Assembly: GCA_014529385.2 (NCBI GenBank)
Contig: CM043942.1
Coordinates: 32,519,469 to 32,583,468 of the forward strand
DNA: 64,000 nt
Origin: Adiantum capillus-veneris
Lineage: Eukaryota > Streptophyta > Polypodiopsida > Polypodiales > Pteridaceae
Direction: 5' to 3'
The position numbers and the translations under genes are program-made. Each line of letters begins with the position of its first letter. Within the stretch, counting starts at the first letter, position 1. The notes under the pieces are model-generated. The model was not told the DNA's origin, did no database searches, and worked only from the letters and a program-made list of their open reading frames with translations. Positions 22,500 to 37,901 of this stretch are shown piece after piece.

Positions 22500-23450
22500 A
22501 ATAAATAAATAAATTTAGTACTATATGGTGAGGCCTTGGTACTCTAGAGAGGCTTTGGTACCATATAATAAGGATTTGGTACAATACAAAGGCTTTGGTA
22601 CTACAGAGTAAGCAGTTGGTACTACACAGAGACTTTGGTAGTTACAATATGTCTTTGGTTCTATATAGAGGCTTTGGTACTCTAGAAAAAGGCTTTAGTA
22701 CTATAAAGAGGCCTTGGTACTTTATATTGGCTCTGGTTCTCTCCAAAAATGCTTTGGTACTAGACAATGAGACTTTGGAACTCTATAGAAAGGATTTGGT
22801 ATGAAACAGAAAGGATTTGGTACTATTATGTCAGCATTTTATACTGTACAAAAAGGCTTTGGTGCAGTACAATAAGGATTTGGTATCGCACATGCAAGCT
22901 TTGGTATTGTTATGTGAGTGGTACTCTACGTAAATGGCTTTCATACTATACCATAATACTAAGTAATCTAAAGAAAGGCTTTGGTACTTCACAAAAAGGC
23001 TTTGGCACTCTATCGTGAGTTTTAGTACTCTACAAAAGGGGATTGGTACTATAATGTAAGGCTTTGGTACTCTACAGAAAGGCTTTGGCACTACACAAAG
23101 AGGTTTTGGTATTCTATAAAAAGTGTTTGGTAGTGTGCAGTGAGGCTTTGCTACTCCACAATGGTTTAGTTTTTGTATAGTTTAGATGCTTTATCATTTC
23201 TATGCAACAAATCATCAAATTTGGTACTACATACAAAGCCTTTGAAACTATTGCAAAAGGGCTTGGTACTATATAGGGAGGCTTTAGTATGGCACATTGA
23301 ATGTTTAAGAGTATAAAAAAAGGAATTGATAGTGGGGAAAGGCTTTGGTACCGTAAAGAATGGATTTAGTATCATTGCTATGCAACAAAATACCATATTT
23401 GCTATTGCATTATACCATACTAAAATACACCAGGTTTGATACTACATAGG
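22500..23450. repeat. GGCTTTGGTACT array
   Basis: More than thirty imperfect copies of GGCTTTGGTACTNTA, mostly spaced 20-35 bp, all with TTTGGTAC on the plus strand. The same octamer on the other strand (GTACCAAA) dominates 49870-51100, and TTTTGGT versions fill 16736-17945. No coding exon of the HPLCF family was recognised beside this array. Confidence 0.8.
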
Positions 23451-27479
<4,029 letters not shown>

Positions 27480-27810
27480 AAAGGTCAGATTTAGTGGATT
27501 TTTATGGATATGGAGAAAGTGGACATTATCAAAAAATGCCTAGACCTACCAACGCAAGGAAGTTCAAGATTTCATGGAACATTGTGGATATTATTAGAGA
27601 TTTATCTACATGTATGATGTGATTGCCAAACCCATGTATGGCTTGATCACACAATTTTTCTAAACTGAAGAATGCAAGGAGACTTTTCAAAAGCTAAAGC
27701 ATGCTCCATCTTCAATCCCAATCTTGGAAACTCATGACTAGAATAAATTTTTTCATGTGCATGTTGATGGTTCTAATTTTTCTACTGGTAGGATAGTAGC
27801 TGTCAAGAGA
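27480..27810 (+). pseudogene. Ty3/gypsy reverse transcriptase-RNase H junction remnant
   Basis: In one frame from about 27563 the sequence reads EVQDFMEHCGYY, a stop, RFIYMYDVIAKPMYGLI, a stop, EECKETFQKLKHAPSSIPILETHD, a stop, and FFHVHVDGS. This is the thumb/connection of gypsy RT (FLGxxGYYRRFI, IAKPL, CxxAFxxLK) leading into RNase H, whose catalytic D appears as VDGS. Three in-frame stops show it is dead. Its GYYxRFI block closely resembles the end of the gypsy RT at 55489, suggesting the same lineage. Confidence 0.8.
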
Positions 27811-27840
27811 TAGAGAAGGAGAGAGCTTGAGCTCTTGCAA

Positions 27841-27936
27841 GCGCACGTGCACACACACACGCACACGCACACGCACACGCACACGCACACGCACACGCAC
27901 ACGCACACGCACACGCACACACACACACACACACAA
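27841..27936. repeat. (ACGCAC)n microsatellite
   Basis: About a dozen CACACG hexamers with flanking AC dinucleotides. It lies inside or beside the copia LTR that follows. Confidence 0.95.
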
Positions 27937-28231
27937 AGATGGAGGCAAAAAATTGTACCTCTTCTTCTTCACTAACTCAAGATGAGTGGTCTACAAAACA
28001 TAAGGGAAAATACAACATAAAAGGGGAACTAGTACAGCAGTCTAGTATAAACCACTAGTGAGTGAGGTGAGTAGATAAGTGTGCCATCACTCTGATAGGT
28101 AGACTAGCTCGGTGTAGTACAACTGTATTATCACTGGCGAAGATATGCATATCCACCAAGGCGCACCAATGATGATGACTGTCGGTGGTAGTCATCCAGG
28201 AGTCGTACATGTTGAGCTTGACATCTCAACA
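27937..28231 (-). repeat. Copia 3' LTR (start defined, end not)
   Basis: On the minus strand a polypurine tract AAGGGGGAG ends at 28232 and is followed at 28231 by TGTTGAGATGTCAAGC, the usual start of a copia LTR. The far end lies toward or beyond the microsatellite at 27841 and was not located. Confidence 0.65.
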
Positions 28232-29400
28232 CTCCCCCTTAAGCTCAACGCCATCTCTCGTATGCCAAGCATCGCTCAAAACCGCTGTAGCTTCTCCTCT
28301 CTAAGGAACTTCATGAAGATATCTGCAACCTGCTCATCCGTCACCACGTACTCAAGGTTGATGTCACTTGCTAAGACCCTCTCTTTGATGAAGTGGTAGT
28401 GAACCCAAATGTGCTTCGTCCTGGCATGGAATACTGGGTTTTGTGCCAGCTGTATGCTACTGAGGCTGTCACAATAAATGACAACCGGCCTCTATTCCTG
28501 TACTCCAAATTCATGAAGTAGCAATCCCAACCATGCTACCTTACATGCTGCCACTGTAGCACCCCTGTACTCAAGAGAGAAATTGTAGGGTGCTTCTTGC
28601 TGTTGCATGTGATAGCAGCACTTCCAAGTGAGAACATGAATCCGCTAGTAGACCTGCGATTGTATGTACTACCAGCCCAATCCGCATATGTGTAGCCATA
28701 GAGCTGCAACTCCACATCAGCCCTATAAAAGAGTGCATAATCCAAAGTAGCCCTCATATAGCACAATGTGCGCCTCACTGCATCCAAGTGCGGTTTCCTG
28801 AGGCTGCATAAACTAACTTACCAATCCAACTGTGTAGCTCAAGTCTAGACGTGAGATAGTCAGGTAGATCAAGCTACCCACAATCTTCCTGTACATGGTA
28901 GCATTATCAAGCACTTGATCTACATCATTTTCCAAGTTCAAATTCTAACCTAAGGGCATTGCAATTGGCTTACAATCAGCCATACCATACTTTTTCAACA
29001 TATCCAAAGCATATTACCTTTGTGATAGCCATACACCTTCTTCTGTGCAAATAATTTCAATGTCCAAGAAATACCGCAAGTCTCCCAAGTCTTTCATGTC
29101 AAACTCCTGCATATGTAGAGCCTGCATGTCCTCTACTTCAGCCACATTATCACCTCCAACAATCAAATCATCCACATAGATGCATATTACCACAATTCCT
29201 GCCTCATTCTTCTGCACATAAAATGAATGGTCTACATGAGGCATCTCAGCGCCCAATGAAATGAGGAATGCCACAATCCTCTCATACCAAGCTCTAGGTG
29301 CTTGCTTCATCCCATACAATGATTTCTTTAACGTGCATACAAGGTCATGTAGCCTCATATTTGCATAACCTTGTGGCTGCTCCATATACACAATTTCCTC
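28232..29400 (-). pseudogene. Ty1/copia reverse transcriptase-RNase H remnant (minus strand)
   Basis: Reading from 29391 downward: EQPQGY, LYGMKQAPRAWYE, the intact catalytic box YVDDLIVGG, EFDMKDLGDLRYFL, ending with WLSQR at 29014. The reading continues with stops through DMLKKYGM, KPIAMPLG, RKIVGSLIYLT and RNase H pieces (YRGATVAACKVAWL, YCDSLSSIQLAQNP, RTKHIWVHYHFI) to the polypurine tract near 28240. The 5' part (gag, protease, integrase) is missing; homology stops abruptly at about 29400. The RT/RNase H sequence is clearly a different copia family from the remnants at 8672 and 42900. Confidence 0.9.
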
Positions 29401-32400
29401 CCAATGTAAATTTAAATCAGGTAAATGTACAGCCTATGAGTGTTTCAGCCAATGCCATAGATCAGCCTATCATTGATGTCGAGGGATATGTGTTTGAAAT
29501 GCGAGCTGGGAAGACACGGGGCCTCTAGATGTGAGAGGTGTGTGTGAGAGAGAGAACAATAGACACTAATAGCTCTGACAATCACTGTAATCATCAATAA
29601 ATTGAGTAAAGCTTTGAGTACAACTTAATTGCTAACCAAGGTGGGTCGTTAACGACACCGTCACTCGGATTCATTGAAAAGTAGGAGTTTAAGCTCCTAC
29701 TTTACAAGATTAAGCTCCTTTTATAAGATTAAGCGGGCCATTAACGGCTCCGTGACTTATCAACATGATTATCAAAACTTAAGATGATGATGGTGATGGA
29801 GATTTCCTCCATGTTGTTTTTCCCGCATCAATTGCACTCAAGAAAACTCTCTCCTATGTGTGTAGCTACTCTCTTTTCTTTAATTGCCCTTAAGGGGCTC
29901 TGCAAAACTCTCTCCTCCGATAGTCATCAAGAGCTCTCAAAAAACTCGTTTGATTGTCATTCTTCTCCTCTTCAATTGTTGACAAAAGCTATGCAAAAAT
30001 CTCTCTAAGCTCCCTCTGTCTTTGTGTCCCCTTGTCGAGAAGAATCCGAACTCTCTCCATCTCTGTCTCTAATTTCTTCTGCCTCAATTGCCAACAATAA
30101 GCTTCAAGCTTCTCCTTTGATTTTCTTTCTCTAATTGCCCTTTGTACTTCTCTACCCTTTGAGGCCGAGGTTGAGAGCGAGAAAAATCCTCTTGCTTAGC
30201 TTCTTCTCTATTGTCACGGGCTTCATCTCCTCTTGCTTAGTCGAGAGGAAGAGAGAGGACAGTCAACAGGGAAAGAGAGAGAGCGAGGGAGATACCTTCT
30301 TGCTCAACCCCCTTCTTCCCTTACCACCAAGCCCTGCTTCCCGCTTCTCCTTCACGTTCTTTTCCCTTCATCACGTTCATGTCCTTGAAGAACCCACCAA
30401 GCCTCAAGCTTCCTCATGGGCCTTCCTTAACCCCGTGGGTTTACTTTCCCTTGCTCCTCACCAAGCTTAGTTGAGAGAGATCAAGAGAGTTCTCCTCCCT
30501 CCCATGCCGTCTTCTTCCTCCCGTTTTATTCCCTAAAAAAAACCTTCTTAAAATAGCCCCATCCCTAAGAAATGATGGCACCGTCGTTGCTAGGGCCGTG
30601 GGAAACAAACCCTTGATGATGTGGCATTTTGACACCGACCTGCACCAAATTTTGCGAGCTTGGGACCAAATAGGGGGACCACACTGAGATGAGAAATTTT
30701 GCTTCATGCTCGCCGGCATTCGAGCAATGGAGTGGCTGCCACGAGCGCATCTCCTTCTTCCCTGCGCTACTGCTTGTTGCTCGACCCCCCCTCCTCTTCC
30801 CCCCCCCCCCCCCCCCCCCCCCCCATTCACAACTAAATCATCTTATATTAAGTGGATGGCCACCCCTTTGCTTTGGGTGGCCTTACCCCTTCCATAATAC
30901 ACCACATTTGGTATACATTATTGTCCAAGGCACTGCCTTCCAGAGCTCTCTCTGTAGCACTTGAATGGCACGCATACTCGATTAGAGCATTGCCTAGCAC
31001 CACATTTGAGACACAAAAGTCATCAAGAACTTAACATGATTTTGTAAAGGCACCACATTTGGCATATGTATCTGCCAAAGCATTGTTAAGCACGGCACAT
31101 CAACCAAAGAATTGCCTATCACAACACATTTGGCATACATCTTGGCCTCGATAATGTCGAGCACACCCATCTATAAATGCATTGCAAGAGATGACATTCT
31201 AGGCAAGATGCTCCTTGAGCACTTAATGATCTATTAAGTCCACCATATTTGAGAACCTGGTCGAAGCCCAAAACCCCCCAAATGGCACACTCACCAAGGC
31301 GACCAAACTGGTACGGAATTGACCCTTGGTGAAACTTAAACGGGCAATATCTTGGCAACCAAAACTCCGATTGTCAATCTAAATAGACTGACATGTTCCA
31401 CAAGATGAGCACTTCAGGTCCATGCACTCACTTCAGTCTTGACCCTTCATTTGCAGCTATTCAATCTGGTACGGATCTGCAATCTGCTCAACCTTCAAAC
31501 TACCATAACTTATACACCGTAGCTCTAATTGGCGAGGTGTAAAGACATACTTGTAGAGCACTTTGAGCACTACAATTTTATTCCATAATCATATATTTGT
31601 GATCAATTCAAACATATTCACTTTTAGCATCAACAACATAGTTTCTGGCCCTTTAAAGCCGCATCTGGCATACGTTTAGCATTGAGCTAGCTTGTTATCA
31701 AGCCTTGCTCACTGATCAATAATCATGTAGACTTCAATTAGGCATAATCTGCATCCTTCTGCTCTTTTTTCCATCATGGAAGTGGAGCTTCATGACAACA
31801 TACATGATGTACTTGATGTGGAAAGGGCTAATAATGAGTAGGCTAGAACTATGCCAAAATGGCTGGTGCATACTTTATGTGACAATAAATTGGATGCACC
31901 TTTGTCTAGTCGTACTCGTTCAAGGTTTCACCATGCATCTTATGCATCAGATTGTTATGCTTTGGCTGTTTCTAGTGAGAGGCGGAAGTTAAAAATAGAC
32001 CCGGTGGCCTCTACACCAAGACTATGCACAATGGCCTCATCATGGGGGATACACAATAGGGGCACCACCTAGCAAGATATGCGGCTAGGACGCAACATGC
32101 CATGGAAAACAATTTCAAGATCCACGCCCAAATGTGGAATGGGGTGGTCGGAGAATAAGGTGAGAGGAGTGGTGAATGAGTGAGAATGGGCTTGCTACTC
32201 ATGCATGTTAGTAAGGAAGATAATGAGGTAGGGGAAACTTGCGAGTATGCTCACTTATCATACAAGAGGTGACGAATCCGCACACCTCAAGATGGAAGTA
32301 GCAAGATGATAGGAATATGAGAGGGAGAGAGAGTGTGTGTGTGTATGGTGGCGAATCCGCACACCTTTACATAAGTAGAAAAAAAAAGGCAAGGAACAAG

Positions 32401-33845
32401 CATATACCATACTCACAATGAGATGTATCCAAAGCGACACAAAGTATGGCACCAAGATGGAGTGTGTTGATTGCTTGCAAAAGATGAATACAATAGGTAG
32501 CGTATGGCAGGAAAATGAGAAGGGGACAAGATCGTAGGAGGCATAATGGAGAGATGGGAGTTGATGGCGAGGAATATCATGAGTGTGTCCACCCTTCTTC
32601 TTCTTGAAATTGTGCCTTCAACCCTTAATTACAAGTGGTGTGGAGGTGTGGTGCTCATCTTTTGTGCATGGTGATGGTGATGATGATGGTGTTGTGATTA
32701 TGTGATTAGGGTTCATGCTACAAGCATGTAGCACAAGAGTGTGTATGGATAGGTGTGTGTGTGTGTGTGTGTTTTTGTGTCTGCTCTCATGGCCTCCTTA
32801 TATAGGGAAGGAGGGGAGGATTTAGCAATATTTCTATTTGAGGTGAGTGTCCCACTTTGGTGACTAGGAAAATGGGGTGCATGTGACTGTGGCTCCCATC
32901 TTGTGTCCTCATTATTTAAAATACCAGAGTCAATAGAGAGAGAAGATGAGAGAAAGTGGGTAGGATGTAGAGGATAGGAGATATTTACAATAGTCTAGCT
33001 TTGGCTAGACATAAGCTTATTAGGGAGAGAAGAGAGAGGTAAGAAATTTACAAGAGAGATTGTCAAAGGTGGATAGTTGTTGATGAGGATGGATCCTCCA
33101 AAAATGGTGATAGAATCACTCTAGACTTGCCAAGACCTCATTAAAAGAGCCTTGTCTCTTGTAATCATGCTTGAAGACTTGTAGAACCATAGCCATTCTA
33201 GAGGGAAGAAAATTGGGGATGGCCTGTGTCACCATTACACAAGAAAACTGGGGTCCACTACAAAAATCATATCTCCGTGTTCATAACTCCAAAAATTCTG
33301 AAAAAAATTGAGCTAAAAGTTGAGATCACGAGCTACATCTTTCATGTTGAACGCTCCTTCAGATTCGGGGTTCTTCTCTACTTAAAAAATTCAGCCAAAT
33401 AATGTATTATTTGTGGCTGCAAAGGTCTTTTGGTGGTCCCCTTTGAGTGGACTTCTCTCTTGCCTTCAAGTGTATGAAAACATGACCTAGAGTTTTGAAA
33501 AGATTGGCAATCATCTAGAAGGAGGTATTATTGAAATTTGAAAGTAGGGTTGAGGTTTGAAAATGAAAAATAGTGAATAAAATATTTGGTAGGGTGGAAT
33601 AATATATATACATGAAAAATATATTAGAAAATACTAACTATATAATGTAATTTAGAATATATATATTTAATATTTAAGGTCAAAAGAGATATCAACAAAG
33701 AAAGCTTACTTATTTATGCTACATCGTGATTGATTAGCATAAGTCTTATTTATTTAATAAAGGCTAAAACGTTTGTGAAAAAGGAAGAAAAATCAAAAGT
33801 AACTTATATAATAGGAAATATTTTGGTAAAAGGGCAAAGATATAT
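29401..33845. other. 4.4 kb without a recognisable gene
   Basis: Contains CT-rich sequence at 29900-30350 resembling a transcribed leader, a C26 run at 30799-30824, a (GT)n stretch near 32753-32775, and AT-rich sequence at 33500-33800. Its right part (up to about 33895) should include the 3' LTR of the minus-strand gypsy element, but neither LTR end was fixed. Short frames present have no recognised motif. Confidence 0.4.
30799..30824. repeat. C26 homopolymer
   Basis: Twenty-six consecutive C on the plus strand. Confidence 0.9.
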
Positions 33846-33864
33846 GGGGGGGGGGGGGGGGGGG
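33846..33864. repeat. G19 homopolymer in the presumed gypsy 3' LTR
   Basis: Nineteen consecutive G on the plus strand, about 55 bp beyond the end of the gypsy pol (minus strand). A purine-rich CTTCGGGGGAGGG on the minus strand near 33905 is the candidate polypurine tract, so the run falls just inside the LTR. Confidence 0.85.
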
Positions 33865-33920
33865 TTTCCCATGCATGGAAAAGCTTGCCTCATTAGCCCT
33901 CCCCCGAAGGCTAGAGATAT

Positions 33921-36900
33921 TCATGCCTCTAGCGTTGTACTTGATTCTTCTTCAATTGAGGTGGAGGAGTCTCCCTCCTCGGGGATTTCCATCATAGGTG
34001 TTTGATCAAATCTCAAAAAGTATTGCTTCAACCTCCATCCATTGACACGTGTTTTGTGGAGCCTACCATCTGCATCCATCAATCGGTAACTGCCATTGGC
34101 GTAGCGCTTTCTAATGACAAATGGCCCCTCCCATCTGGGTGAAAACTTTTTATCCTTCCTAGTGTCAAATCTGTTATCATACCGTAGGACCAACATACCT
34201 TTCTTGAGACCTTTTTCCCTAAGTCCCTTGTTGAAGGTAAGTCGACGTTGCTCTGACTGTGCTGCATAATAGTTGATAGCATCTTCTCTGTCTAGTTGAA
34301 TCCTTTCTAGATCAAGAATGTGGTTGTGGAGATGAGCATTAGGACGTTCCACCTGCCTAGCTAGCACCCTGAGACTAGCCAATTGTACTTCAATGGGTAA
34401 AATGGATTCTTTACCAAACACCAAGTGATATGGTGTGAACCCAAGGGATGTGCGGAATGAAGTGCGATAAGCCCAAAGTGCAGCCATAAGATGCTTGTCC
34501 CAATCACTTTTGTGATTGTTTACATGTTTAGTGATGATCTTGCAGATCATACCATTTACCTTTTCCACCAAACCATTGCATTGTGGGTAGTAGGGAGTTG
34601 AGTGTCGTCGTGAGATACCTAACTTCTCCATTAGCTCTCCTATAAGGTCTCCTCTAAAACTTGGTCCCATGTCAGAAATTATTTCAAGAGGAGTGCCAAA
34701 ACGGCAACAAATGTTTTCAAATATGAACTTAGACACTTCCTTAGCTGTAATCCGGGTGGTGGCAACTGCTTCAGCCCACTTGGTCATGTAGTCCACACCC
34801 ATGATGATATAAAATTTACCTGATTGGCTCCTTGGCAAAGGCCCAATAGCATCAATCCCCCATTTCTCAAATGGTCCATTTGAGATTATAGGAGTCTGTG
34901 GCTCATATGTGAGTCTTCTATCCCCTGCCTTTTGACATTCCTTGCATGTTTTACACCAATGATGCACATCCCTATGTAGACTAGGCCATACAAACCAGGC
35001 TTGTAGGATCTTTCTACTAGTGATGTCAAGTGCAAAGTGTCCTCCGCAAACACCATCATGGCAACCTGAAATGATTTCAGTGATCTCTCTAGAGAGAGGT
35101 ACACGCCTAAGAATTTGATCCTTACCCTTGCAGTAGAGGCCATCATTGATAAGGCGGTATTTTGTTGCCTTGCGCACAAGCCACTGCTTTTGGTCCTTAG
35201 TAAGATCCTTAGGACACTCTCCTGTGTCCAAGAAACTCATGATGTCAGGCATAGCATCGCTACCTTGGAAGAGAGGCAGCTTCAACTTGATAGCACCCAC
35301 CACTGAAACATCTTGCAGCTTCTCTCTAGCTAGAGCATCTGCTTCTTGATTTTCTGCTTGAGGGACATGATGTAATTGTACAACTTGAAACTTTCCTAAA
35401 AGTTCCTTGACTTTGCGCAAATGGCCTAGCAAGCTATGATTTTTACAAGCCCAAGTTCCTTGTATTTGTTTTATTAAAAGCATGGCATCACCAAATACAT
35501 TTAACCGTTGAATGCCCTGTGTCACACACCACTCTAACCCAAGAGTTAAGGCTGCATATTCTGCCTCATTGTTAGAGTGAGAATCCAAGAGATTCCCAAT
35601 GGAGAAAACCTTATCCCCTTGCTCATTGAAGATGACAATGCCTGCTGCAGCTTTGTCCACTTTCCTCTTGTAGGCTCCATCAAAGAAAAGAGAGTGAGCC
35701 TCCTTTACCTTAGGGGCTTCCAACACAGGTGTAATATCTTGATCATTTGGCTTTATCTTTAGCTTCTTTTCATAGTGGCGATGAGTGAGAATACCTCCTA
35801 GACTGGCCCTTGTGGAGTTCTCCACTTGCATTGTGTAGTCAAACTCTTGTAGCCTTGTGAGCCATTTGGAAATCCTAGAAGAAACATCCATGTGCTGCAT
35901 TACATAAGGAAATACTTCTTCCATTGTTAAGATTATGAATGGTCTAGACAATAAATAAGAGAGAAATTTGGTGGTAGCAAACATTAATGCAAGCACCATG
36001 TGCTCCACTTCCGTGTATCCCTTTCCTGATGGAGTCATCATTCGACTAGAGAAGTAGATAGGACGCATGAACGAAGTTTGAGGATCCTTTTGCATCAATA
36101 CAGCCCCAAGTGTGTCATTGCCCACACTAGGGTTTACATAAAATGGCTCGTCCCACTTTGGAGGTGCTATGGTGGGAAGTGAAGCTAGAATTTGTTTTAC
36201 CTCATTGAATTGTTGTTCATTTTCTTCACTCCAAGTGAAGATCTCTTGATGGGTAACTTGTTGTAAAGGGAGAACCACTTGGGAGAGCAAGTGAATGAAC
36301 CTACTCAAATACCTCATCTTTTGAAGAAAAGAGACCAACTGCTTTGTTGTGGTGGGAGAGGTCAAAGCCAGCAAGTCTTGAATCTTGCTTGGGTCAACTT
36401 CAATGCCATTGGCCGAGATCACATGGCCAAGAAGAGTAACCTTGCTTTCACCAATGTGGCATTTCACATTGAGTTGGCCCCCCAAAGCTTGTAGCCTAGC
36501 TAGACCTTCATAAACTTTCTCCAAATGAAGAGAGCGAGAGCTATAGATACAAAAGTCATCAATAAAAACACGGATTGATTTTCCAAAGAATGGCTGAAAA
36601 ACAAATGTTACATATCGCTGAAAAGTGGCTGGAGCATTAGTGAGACCAAATGGCATAACTCTGTAAGCAAAACATCCCCATGGTGTGATGAAGGTTGTTT
36701 TCTTTTGATCTTCTTCAGCGATGCTAATTTGGAAGTAGCTTGAGTAGCCATCACATACCGTGTAGCACTCATGTCCTGCTACCTCATTGAGTATTTCGTC
36801 TTGAAAAGGAAGAGGAAAATGGTCCCTCTTTGTGGCTGCATTAAGAGGCTTGTAATCAACACAAACCCTCCACTTACCATTCTTCTTTGGTGTGACTACC

Positions 36901-37901
36901 ACTGGAGAAACCCACTCCGAGTCTTCAACAGGATAGATAAAACCGGCTTCTAGCAATTTCCTCACCTCTTTGAGCAGGGCGTCTTGTTGAATTACTCCTA
37001 GCCGCCTGAGCTTCTGCACTACAGGTTTACTTCCCTCCTTGAGCTTAATGTGATGTTGAACTACTGTGATGCCAGTGATTTTATCATATTCATCAATGAA
37101 CAATGTGGTGAAATTACTTAGCATCAAAATATAATCTTCACGCTCCTTCCCACACAACTCACTAGAGAGCATTTGATGTAGCTTACTTGCTTCTACCAGA
37201 GGTTGTATACCTGGTGTCTCCCCTTGGTTTGATGATGAGGCATCAGGTTGCTCCATCTTCTTAGGGTCCTTGAGAATGATCCCCATCACCTCAATGCTAC
37301 TGTCACTTTCTTCACTCACTGTTGACTCCTCCTCTGAAGTGGTTGAAGAGTCACCACTAGAAAACTCATCCTCGGAGGTTTCTAGATCCATGTCGCTTTG
37401 TTGACCTATCTTCATGTCATAAAGTATTGGCCTCCCTTTTGCATCCTTCATCTGGATTATGCCGGTGTCCCAGTCCTGCTTAGCTCTCATAGCCATAAGC
37501 CAAGGCCTCCCTAGAATGATAGGATAGCCCTCCCCTTTGTGTGGCATGACAAAGATGTCCACATCTACCTCGGTGTTGAATGCCTTTATCCTAACTGCAT
37601 TTATGACACCAACACATTGAACTTTTAAATTATTTGCCATTTTGGCTCGGCATGGTGCCGGCCGACTCACCTCTAAACCCAAACGGTGCATCATTTTTTC
37701 ACTCATGATGCATATTTGTGCGCCACCATCGATGTAGATATTGGAGATGTGTTGCCCTTTGATGTAAGCATCCATCACTGGTAGTATGTCATCTAGATTC
37801 CTTCCAGAGATAGCCCCAGCTATCTTTGGCTTTGGTTGTCTCGTGCTAACCATCTTTGTCCATTGTCTCCTCACCCTAGGTGCTAGGTGGAGTAACTGGG
37901 G
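33921..37901 (-). CDS. Ty3/gypsy pol: protease, RT, degenerate RNase H, second RNase H, integrase (element A)
   Basis: An open stretch of 1317 codons counted from a GTG at 37874; the same frame is open upstream to a TGA at 37902. Positions from residue 1 at 37874: protease motif IYIDGGAQ near 49 (DGG in place of DSG/DTG); acidic Ser-rich linker about 160-200; RT about 320-510 with CVDYKPLN, MPFGLTNAPATFQ and FIDDFCIYS near 438; first RNase H near 580, where the usual TDAS reads VNPS so the catalytic Asp is lost; second RNase H about 728-860 with FFDGAY, NNEAEY, FGDAM and NQEADALA, keeping all four acidic residues; integrase with H/C residues near 960, GIDAIGPL near 1008, ISDMGPSF near 1067 and NGLVEKVNG near 1103; and a GPF-type C-terminal module (RWEGPFVI, GSYRL). 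There is no chromodomain. Two RNase H domains between RT and integrase is the plant Tat-type layout. The frame is unbroken, so the enzymes could be functional. Confidence 0.92.
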   Translation of the reverse strand, partial: PQLLHLAPRVRRQWTKMVSTRQPKPKIAGAISGRNLDDILPVMDAYIKGQHISNIYIDGGAQICIMSEKMMHRLGLEVSRPAPCRAKMANNLKVQCVGVINAVRIKAFNTEVDVDIFVMPHKGEGYPIILGRPWLMAMRAKQDWDTGIIQMKDAKGRPILYDMKIGQQSDMDLETSEDEFSSGDSSTTSEEESTVSEESDSSIEVMGIILKDPKKMEQPDASSSNQGETPGIQPLVEASKLHQMLSSELCGKEREDYILMLSNFTTLFIDEYDKITGITVVQHHIKLKEGSKPVVQKLRRLGVIQQDALLKEVRKLLEAGFIYPVEDSEWVSPVVVTPKKNGKWRVCVDYKPLNAATKRDHFPLPFQDEILNEVAGHECYTVCDGYSSYFQISIAEEDQKKTTFITPWGCFAYRVMPFGLTNAPATFQRYVTFVFQPFFGKSIRVFIDDFCIYSSRSLHLEKVYEGLARLQALGGQLNVKCHIGESKVTLLGHVISANGIEVDPSKIQDLLALTSPTTTKQLVSFLQKMRYLSRFIHLLSQVVLPLQQVTHQEIFTWSEENEQQFNEVKQILASLPTIAPPKWDEPFYVNPSVGNDTLGAVLMQKDPQTSFMRPIYFSSRMMTPSGKGYTEVEHMVLALMFATTKFLSYLLSRPFIILTMEEVFPYVMQHMDVSSRISKWLTRLQEFDYTMQVENSTRASLGGILTHRHYEKKLKIKPNDQDITPVLEAPKVKEAHSLFFDGAYKRKVDKAAAGIVIFNEQGDKVFSIGNLLDSHSNNEAEYAALTLGLEWCVTQGIQRLNVFGDAMLLIKQIQGTWACKNHSLLGHLRKVKELLGKFQVVQLHHVPQAENQEADALAREKLQDVSVVGAIKLKLPLFQGSDAMPDIMSFLDTGECPKDLTKDQKQWLVRKATKYRLINDGLYCKGKDQILRRVPLSREITEIISGCHDGVCGGHFALDITSRKILQAWFVWPSLHRDVHHWCKTCKECQKAGDRRLTYEPQTPIISNGPFEKWGIDAIGPLPRSQSGKFYIIMGVDYMTKWAEAVATTRITAKEVSKFIFENICCRFGTPLEIISDMGPSFRGDLIGELMEKLGISRRHSTPYYPQCNGLVEKVNGMICKIITKHVNNHKSDWDKHLMAALWAYRTSFRTSLGFTPYHLVFGKESILPIEVQLASLRVLARQVERPNAHLHNHILDLERIQLDREDAINYYAAQSEQRRLTFNKGLREKGLKKGMLVLRYDNRFDTRKDKKFSPRWEGPFVIRKRYANGSYRLMDADGRLHKTRVNGWRLKQYFLRFDQTPMMEIPEEGDSSTSIEEESSTTLEA

